The position numbers and the translations under genes were made by a program. 10,271 nucleotides of DNA from Bacteroidota bacterium (lineage in GTDB: Bacteria > Bacteroidota > Rhodothermia > Rhodothermales > UBA10348): the NCBI GenBank assembly GCA_022571135.1, contig JACZYK010000069.1:1-10271 (forward strand), written 5' to 3'. The notes under the pieces were generated by a model. It saw only the letters and a list, made by a program, of their open reading frames with translations. It was not told the origin of the DNA and did no database searches. Shown one piece after another: positions 6,271 to 10,271 of this stretch (positions within the stretch are counted from its first letter, which is position 1; each line of letters starts with the position of its first letter).

Positions 6271-6564
6271 AAGAGAAAATCGGAAGGAAACCCCCGACTT
6301 CGGTCGAAGGGAATGTCAAAAATGCCTCTTAACATTGAGGCGTGTAATCGTCTGCCGGAACCGCGCTCGGGCACGCATCGTAAAGCAACACCGGATCGCT
6401 CGACAGTGATCTTTACGATAAAGTCGGAGATTCCGTCCGCAAAATCGTCAGGTTTCTCGGCAGTAGACTGTGTTTCTGTTTATTTTAGACAAGTAATGTT
6501 TCGCCGGGGCGCCCGTCAGGGTCGTCTGTGGCTATTTTCATCGGTTAAAAAACACTCGGCTATT
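6271..6564. promoter_or_regulatory. Divergent intergenic region between add and tatA
   Basis: These 294 bases lie between the minus-strand add start and the plus-strand tatA start, so both promoters should be here. The tatA frame is open upstream as far as 6313, but that translation resembles no TatA N-terminus and has no recognisable domain. The part from 6470 to 6500 is AT-rich (TTTCTGTTTATTTTAGACAA) and is the likeliest promoter area for tatA. I could not place consensus elements with confidence, and see no riboswitch or RNA gene. Confidence 0.4.
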
Positions 6565-6981
6565 ATGGGTAGTCTTGGTCCCTTCGAGGTGGCACTGATA
6601 GCTCTGGCAGTCCTGCTCATCTTTGGTGCGAAGCGCATTCCTGAAATAGCGCGTGGTCTCGGCAAAGGAATCCGCGAATTTAAGACAGCCACGAGAGAGA
6701 TTTCCAAAGAGTTTGACGTCAAGGATACGTCCAACCAGATACAGGCGCCGAGCCAACCGACGCAAGGTACGCCCGCGCCTCGAACGGACGTCGTCCAGCA
6801 GCCTGTTTCCCCGGCTGCGGCCTCGCAGCCGCCGCCCTCGCAGCCACCACCCTCGCAGCCGCCGCCCTCGCAGCCGCCGCCCTCGCAGCCGCCGCCCTCG
6901 CAGCCGCCGCCCTCGCAACCGCCGGCTTCGCAGCAGCCGCCCTCTCCTCCGCCCGACCCGAACCGGCCTCCGGCTGGCTGA
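6565..6981 (+). CDS. tatA: Twin-arginine translocase subunit TatA/E with a proline-rich repeat tail
   Basis: TatA proteins polymerise in the inner membrane to form the conduit for folded, cofactor-loaded proteins. The start at 6565 gives the classic MGSLGPFEVALIALAVLLIF, a short hydrophobic helix (about 6-20), then the hinge FGAKRIPEIARGLGKGIREFK (20-40), whose amphipathic helix is diagnostic. Residues 41-60 are charged. From about 87 to 126 comes a run of SQPPP pentapeptides, then a Pro-rich end. The total of 138 residues is well above the usual 60-90 because of this tail, which would be disordered on the cytoplasmic side. The frame is open upstream, but homology begins exactly at this ATG; there is no Shine-Dalgarno sequence. 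gatA starts 30 bases downstream on the same strand. TatA and TatB/E cannot be fully separated from sequence alone, but the FGAKR hinge favours TatA/E. Confidence 0.92.
   Translation: MGSLGPFEVALIALAVLLIFGAKRIPEIARGLGKGIREFKTATREISKEFDVKDTSNQIQAPSQPTQGTPAPRTDVVQQPVSPAAASQPPPSQPPPSQPPPSQPPPSQPPPSQPPPSQPPASQQPPSPPPDPNRPPAG
6823..6942 (+). repeat. 15-bp tandem repeat encoding (SQPPP)n inside tatA
   Basis: Eight consecutive 15-base units, consensus TCGCAGCCGCCGCCC, keep the reading frame and encode six SQPPP, one SQPPA and one SQQPP. Units 1 and 3-6 are identical, unit 2 differs by CCACCA for CCGCCG, and the last two have drifted. Identical neighbouring units point to recent slippage or unequal recombination, so the copy number may vary between strains and may be mis-assembled from short reads. 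Confidence 0.97.
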
Positions 6982-7011
6982 TCCGGTCCCTTAGCCGCTT
7001 ATTGCCGGCAC

Positions 7012-8520
7012 ATGAGAACAGGCCCTAAAACTTTCACCGAGGCGCGAAGGGCCCTCGAAAAGGGTGAGACCAGTTGCGAGCGGCTGGTCTCTTCTTTTTT
7101 AGACCGGATCGAGAAGAGGAATCCGACGGTGAATGCATTCATTTCCGTAGATTCCGAAGGCGCCGTAGAGAGGGCCCGCCGCCTCGACTCGGAAAGTCAT
7201 TACGGCCGAGATCGGTCTCTTTCCGGAATGGTTGTCGCCGTCAAGGACAACATCTGTATCCGCGATCGGGAGGTCACGTGTGCGTCGGGGATCCTTTCCG
7301 GATTCCGCTCTCTTTACTCGGCCACGGCCGTTGAGCGCCTCGAAAAGGCAGGGGCGATTGTTATCGGCAAGACCAACTGTGATGAGTTCGGGATGGGATC
7401 CTCGAACGAATCCTCTTTCTTTGGCCCCGTTCTCAATCCGTTCGACCCGGAGCGTGTTGCCGGCGGCTCCTCGGGAGGCTCGGCCGCGGCCGTTGCCGAC
7501 GGCATGTGCCATGTCGCACTCGGGACAGATACGGGAGGTTCGATCCGGCAGCCGGCGTCGTTTTGCGGCGTAGTGGGCCTCAAACCGACCTACGGCCGCG
7601 TGAGTCGGTTCGGCCTGGTGGCGTACGCGTCGTCCTTAGACACGATCGGCCCGATAACGGGCTCGATTAAAGACGCTGTCCTAGTTCTGGAGGCGATATC
7701 CGGCAAGGACGAGAACGATCAGACGACGGCAGACATGGGTCGTGGATCGTTTCGCACGGATACGCGGCCCCATGTGGGTGGACTTCGGATCGGATTGCCG
7801 GAAGAATTTCTGAGTGAAGGGATAGCAGACGACGTTCGGGAAGCCATACGCCGGACGGCTTCAAATCTCGAGTCCGGGGGTGCGGCGATCGTGGACGTAT
7901 CGCTCCCCACATCTTCTTACGGGGTCGCCGCCTATTACATTCTTGCTTCGGCCGAAGCGTCGAGCAACCTTGCTCGTTACGACGGCGTGCGATACGGACC
8001 TCGTTACGGATCGGATAAGCGTCCAGGCGACCGTGACTTAGCGACGTCGGCGAGGGGCGCCGACGCGGTGGCAGGTACAGGGCTCTCGCTCGCAGAGATG
8101 TACGAGGCAACGAGATCGGAAGGATTTGGAGAAGAGGTAAAGAGACGCATCATGCTCGGTACCTACGTGCTGTCGGCGGGATACTACGGACAGTATTACG
8201 AAAAGGCCCAACGCGTTCGAACACTCGTAATAAGGGATTTCGACAGGGTTTTCGAGAATGTGGATGTTCTTCTGACTCCCACCTCACCGACGACGGCATT
8301 CCGGCTGGGCGAGAAGCAGTGTGATCCCCTCCGGATGTATCTGAGCGACGTATTCACCGTGACGGCCAATCTAGCCGGAATTCCGGGCCTGTCGATCCCT
8401 GCCGGAGCAGATTCCGATGGGATGCCGATCGGCGTGCAACTGCTGGGCCCCCTGTTTTCGGAGCAAAAACTTCTAAATGTGGGGCGGGCACTGGAGAGGT
8501 TCGCAGAGAATCGGGTTTGA
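7012..8520 (+). CDS. gatA: Asp-tRNA(Asn)/Glu-tRNA(Gln) amidotransferase subunit A
   Basis: GatA is the glutaminase subunit of GatCAB. It releases ammonia from glutamine, which GatB uses to turn mischarged Glu-tRNA(Gln) or Asp-tRNA(Asn) into the correct aminoacyl-tRNA. The 502-residue product has the amidase-signature Ser-cisSer-Lys triad: Lys78 in VVAVKDNIC, Ser153 in VAGGSSGGSAAAVADG (149-164) and nucleophile Ser177 in GTDTGGSIRQP (171-181). CGVVGLKPTYGRVSRFGLVA (185-204) and GMGSSNESSFFGPVLNPFDP (127-146) are GatA-specific rather than general amidase. The C-terminal GTYVLSAGYYGQYYEKAQRV and the closing GMPIGVQLLGP are also typical. The ATG at 7012 gives a standard N-terminus and lacks a Shine-Dalgarno sequence. 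It follows tatA by 30 bases, so co-transcription is likely. gatB and gatC are not in the window, showing a scattered gat arrangement. Confidence 0.97.
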   Translation: MRTGPKTFTEARRALEKGETSCERLVSSFLDRIEKRNPTVNAFISVDSEGAVERARRLDSESHYGRDRSLSGMVVAVKDNICIRDREVTCASGILSGFRSLYSATAVERLEKAGAIVIGKTNCDEFGMGSSNESSFFGPVLNPFDPERVAGGSSGGSAAAVADGMCHVALGTDTGGSIRQPASFCGVVGLKPTYGRVSRFGLVAYASSLDTIGPITGSIKDAVLVLEAISGKDENDQTTADMGRGSFRTDTRPHVGGLRIGLPEEFLSEGIADDVREAIRRTASNLESGGAAIVDVSLPTSSYGVAAYYILASAEASSNLARYDGVRYGPRYGSDKRPGDRDLATSARGADAVAGTGLSLAEMYEATRSEGFGEEVKRRIMLGTYVLSAGYYGQYYEKAQRVRTLVIRDFDRVFENVDVLLTPTSPTTAFRLGEKQCDPLRMYLSDVFTVTANLAGIPGLSIPAGADSDGMPIGVQLLGPLFSEQKLLNVGRALERFAENRV

Positions 8521-8839
8521 CATCCGACCGTCTCCGCTCGTGCCGTGCAGGCTTTTTGCGACGCCCGTCTCCGCTCGCTCCGTGCACGGTTCGAGCGATC
8601 GGTTGGCCGTAATCCGCGGGCTCGCTACCACACTCGGATTCGAGGAGACGCTCGGGCTCGCTACTACAGTCGGATTCGAGGCGATACCCTGGTTCTCCGG
8701 GAAGCCCGAAAATATTCGAATGCTGTTAACAGACCGCTGATTGTGGATTCGCGGCGTGAACCCTAAACTCTGCAGCTTGAGAGAAGACGGCTCTCCATTC
8801 ATCCGAATAACGGCTCACAAGAAAAGATCGGTCGCTCGA
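8521..8839. other. gatA-sucD intergenic spacer
   Basis: These 319 bases contain the repeat block (8529-8689) and then about 150 bases with no recognised gene. The sucD frame is open upstream to 8741, but the added residues match nothing in SucD. A GTTAAC lies at 8725-8730. Neither a terminator for gatA nor a promoter for sucD could be placed convincingly, although sucD probably needs its own promoter given this distance. Confidence 0.5.
8529..8689. repeat. Degenerate tandem repeats of about 36-37 bp between gatA and sucD
   Basis: The best pair is two adjacent 36-base units (8618-8653 and 8654-8689) sharing GGGCTCGCTAC-ACA-TCGGATTCGAGG, 30 of 36 positions identical. An older pair with period 37 (8529-8565 and 8566-8602) shares CGTCTCCGCTCG and CCGTGCA; its second member also carries the GCTCGCT and TTCGAG cores of the 36-mers. 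GCTCG cores fall at 8536, 8573, 8620 and 8656. The 36-base period keeps frame, giving LATT(L/V)GFE on the plus strand and SNP(T/S)VVASP on the minus strand. I do not think either is expressed. The copies are too few and too divergent for a CRISPR array. Confidence 0.8.
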
Positions 8840-9736
8840 ATGAGCATTCTTGTAGACAAAGATACTCGCCTGCTCGTCCAGGGATTTACCGGAAAGGAAG
8901 GCACCTTCCACGCGGAACAGATGATAGAATACGGAACGCCGCTTGTCGCAGGCGTGACACCGGGAAAGGGCGGCCGGACGCATCTGGGTCGCCCCGTATT
9001 CAATACCGTAGCCGATGCCGTTCGGGAGGAGGGAGCGAACACGTCGGTCATCTTCGTGCCGCCGGCATTCGCCGCCGATGCGGTTTTGGAAGCGGCTACG
9101 GCCGGAATAAAGGTTATCGTCTGTATTACGGAAGGAATTCCGGCTAGGGACATGGTGACGGTCTATCACTATGTTCGGAAGTCGGATGTGACGCTCATCG
9201 GTCCGAATTGCCCCGGTGTACTCACGCCTGGACAGGCCAAAGTCGGAATCATGCCTGCCATGATCTTTTCCGAAGGCTCGATCGGCGTCGTATCGCGCTC
9301 GGGCACACTGACATACGAGGCGGTTGATCAACTCACGCGACAGAGGCTCGGGCAGAGCACTGCCGTAGGTATAGGCGGTGATCCGGTGATCGGTTCGCGT
9401 TTCATCGACATTCTCAGGATGTTCGAAGCCGACGAGGGGACGGCGGCAGTGGTGATGATCGGGGAAATCGGCGGTACGGCGGAAGAGGAGGCTGCCGGGT
9501 ATATCAAGACGAAGATGACGAAGCCCGTGTTTGCATTTATCGCCGGCCAAACGGCTCCTCCGGGACGGAGAATGGGTCATGCCGGGGCGATCATCTCCGG
9601 GGGAAAAGGAACGGCCGAAGATAAATTTGCAGCACTGGAAGAAGCCGGTGCGATAATCGTACTCAATCCAGCCAGCATTGGACAGACTGTGGCCGAGCAC
9701 ATCAGTGTTTCACGGATTTATGTGAGTAAGCGCTAG
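8840..9736 (+). CDS. sucD: Succinate--CoA ligase (ADP/GDP-forming) subunit alpha
   Basis: The alpha subunit binds CoA and carries the phosphohistidine of succinyl-CoA synthetase, the TCA-cycle step that makes a nucleoside triphosphate. The ATG at 8840 gives 298 residues beginning MSILVDKDTRLLVQGFTGKE, as in the family. The Rossmann CoA-binding domain holds GFTGKEGTFHAEQMIEYGT (15-33) and VAGVTPGKGGRTHLG (37-50). Next come CITEGIPARDM (95-105), LIGPNCPGVLTPG (119-131), VSRSGTLTYEA (151-161), GIGGDPVIGS (177-186), IGEIGG (207-212) and MGHAGAIISGGKGTAEDK (245-262), where His247 is the phosphorylated residue. An in-frame extension to 8741 is rejected because it lacks family similarity. No Shine-Dalgarno sequence is seen. 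The beta-subunit gene sucC is not adjacent, so the two subunits are made from separate loci. Confidence 0.97.
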   Translation: MSILVDKDTRLLVQGFTGKEGTFHAEQMIEYGTPLVAGVTPGKGGRTHLGRPVFNTVADAVREEGANTSVIFVPPAFAADAVLEAATAGIKVIVCITEGIPARDMVTVYHYVRKSDVTLIGPNCPGVLTPGQAKVGIMPAMIFSEGSIGVVSRSGTLTYEAVDQLTRQRLGQSTAVGIGGDPVIGSRFIDILRMFEADEGTAAVVMIGEIGGTAEEEAAGYIKTKMTKPVFAFIAGQTAPPGRRMGHAGAIISGGKGTAEDKFAALEEAGAIIVLNPASIGQTVAEHISVSRIYVSKR

Positions 9737-9796
9737 GGACCGAAAAACCGTGCAACACCATCGGGAAGAATCGCCAGCATTTCTTCGGCTAATTCC

Positions 9797-10271
9797 ATGA
9801 TCATCAGAGAGGTCTCGTTTGTCGGCGGTGCTGTGGCTCCGTCCGGGATGCCTGCCCGGGGCTTGCCCGAATTTGCATTCGTCGGTCGCTCGAACGTCGG
9901 CAAGAGTTCTCTGATTAACATGCTCCTGAGGCGGAAGAAACTGGCGCGTACCAGTCGCACCCCCGGAAAAACTCAGGAAGTCAACTTCTTCGTCGTCAAC
10001 GAGACTTTTTATGTAGTCGACCTGCCCGGTTTCGGTTATGCACGCGTGGCGAAATCGCAACGAAAGAAATGGCAGACCACGATCGGGCGCTATGTAACGC
10101 TCAGAGATCCGCTCCGAATGGTCTTCCAACTCATCGACGCCCGGCATCCACCGACGCCTCTCGACCGCGAACTGATGCTGCTCTTGAAGGAAAGCCCTGC
10201 CGCTCACGTCGTCCTTCTAACCAAGGGAGACAAGCTCTCGGGCAACGAGCGGGGAAAGGCCGTCCGAAACG
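9797..10271 (+). CDS. engB: Ribosome biogenesis GTP-binding protein EngB/YsxC, 3' end beyond the window
   Basis: EngB (YihA/YsxC) is an essential small GTPase needed for late 50S ribosomal subunit assembly. The visible 158 codons begin MIIREVSFVGGAVAPSGMPA, then LPEFAFVGRSNVGKSSL with the P-loop GRSNVGKS (30-37), the switch region RTSRTPGKTQEVNFF (51-65) typical of EngB, the G3 motif VDLPGFGYARV (74-84) with the following KSQRKKWQ, and G4 TKGDKL (142-147), which is TKADKL in most relatives. The full protein is usually about 190-210 residues, so roughly the last quarter is missing. The frame is open back into sucD, but the ATG at 9797 matches the family N-terminus. It has no Shine-Dalgarno sequence and starts 60 bases after sucD on the same strand. 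Confidence 0.95.
   Translation, partial: MIIREVSFVGGAVAPSGMPARGLPEFAFVGRSNVGKSSLINMLLRRKKLARTSRTPGKTQEVNFFVVNETFYVVDLPGFGYARVAKSQRKKWQTTIGRYVTLRDPLRMVFQLIDARHPPTPLDRELMLLLKESPAAHVVLLTKGDKLSGNERGKAVRN

Noticed and set aside
6470..6510. Sigma-70 or Bacteroidota-type promoter for tatA
   Set aside because: TAGACT and TATTTT/TAGACA are only partial matches with poor spacing, and the TAnnTTTG match is incomplete. Too weak to list as a site.
6313..6564. N-terminal extension of tatA by 84 residues
   Set aside because: TatA similarity starts exactly at the ATG at 6565. An extension would bury the N-terminal membrane helix behind an unrelated sequence.
8529..8689. CRISPR array
   Set aside because: Units are directly adjacent without unique spacers, diverge strongly, and no cas genes are near.
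8473..8802. Minus-strand frame with SNP(T/S)VVASP repeats as a small protein gene
   Set aside because: It overlaps the gatA 3' end, begins in the spacer without a ribosome-binding site, and its only pattern comes from the DNA repeats. Treated as repeat DNA.
8726..9700. 324-residue minus-strand open frame opposite sucD
   Set aside because: Antisense to a complete SucD with all family motifs. The open length reflects the codon pattern of sucD, and no domain is visible.

Overview
This window is an ordinary chromosomal housekeeping stretch. It carries ten recognisable genes: cytochrome c maturation (ccmC, ccmB), peptidoglycan synthesis (murB), a band-7/prohibitin-like membrane protein broken by one amber codon, a small alkyltransferase-domain protein, the shikimate pathway (aroA), purine salvage (adenosine deaminase), twin-arginine export (tatA), tRNA-dependent amidation (gatA), the TCA cycle (sucD) and ribosome assembly (engB/ysxC, cut by the right edge). 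By eye the base composition is mid-50s %GC. Most start codons lack a Shine-Dalgarno sequence. That fits the Bacteroidota/Rhodothermota side of the FCB group, as do the MurB variant, the MGMT-like protein and the NTD-S form of the deaminase. This placement is an inference from motifs and context, not from a search.

Layout. Positions 1-2340 are on the minus strand and read murB > ccmB > ccmC. The ccmC frame runs off the left edge, but roughly its last 46 visible codons (positions 1-140) are not CcmC. They read as the Escherichia coli helicase-like protein RapA (HepA), so the left end looks like a chimeric join or contamination. Positions 2341-2564 are a divergent spacer. Positions 2565-3802 are on the plus strand, with the interrupted SPFH gene followed by the MGMT-like gene. 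A short convergent spacer (3803-3884) leads to the minus-strand pair add > aroA (3885-6270), 10 bases apart. Positions 6271-6564 are a second divergent spacer. Everything after it is on the plus strand: tatA, gatA, a spacer with degenerate 36-37 bp tandem repeats (8529-8689), sucD and the start of engB.

How the genes work together: mostly they do not form one pathway. add-aroA and tatA-gatA are spaced like operons, and murB-ccmB-ccmC is a plausible co-directional set. ccmB and ccmC encode membrane parts of the cytochrome c heme-handling machinery, but no ccmA ATPase gene is in the window. I see no mobile element, CRISPR array, RNA gene or defence system, and no evidence for a new multi-gene system. 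The points most worth a second look are the E. coli rapA-like end, the single in-frame TAG in the prohibitin-like gene, the intergenic repeat block, the SQPPP minisatellite in tatA, and a few active-site variants.
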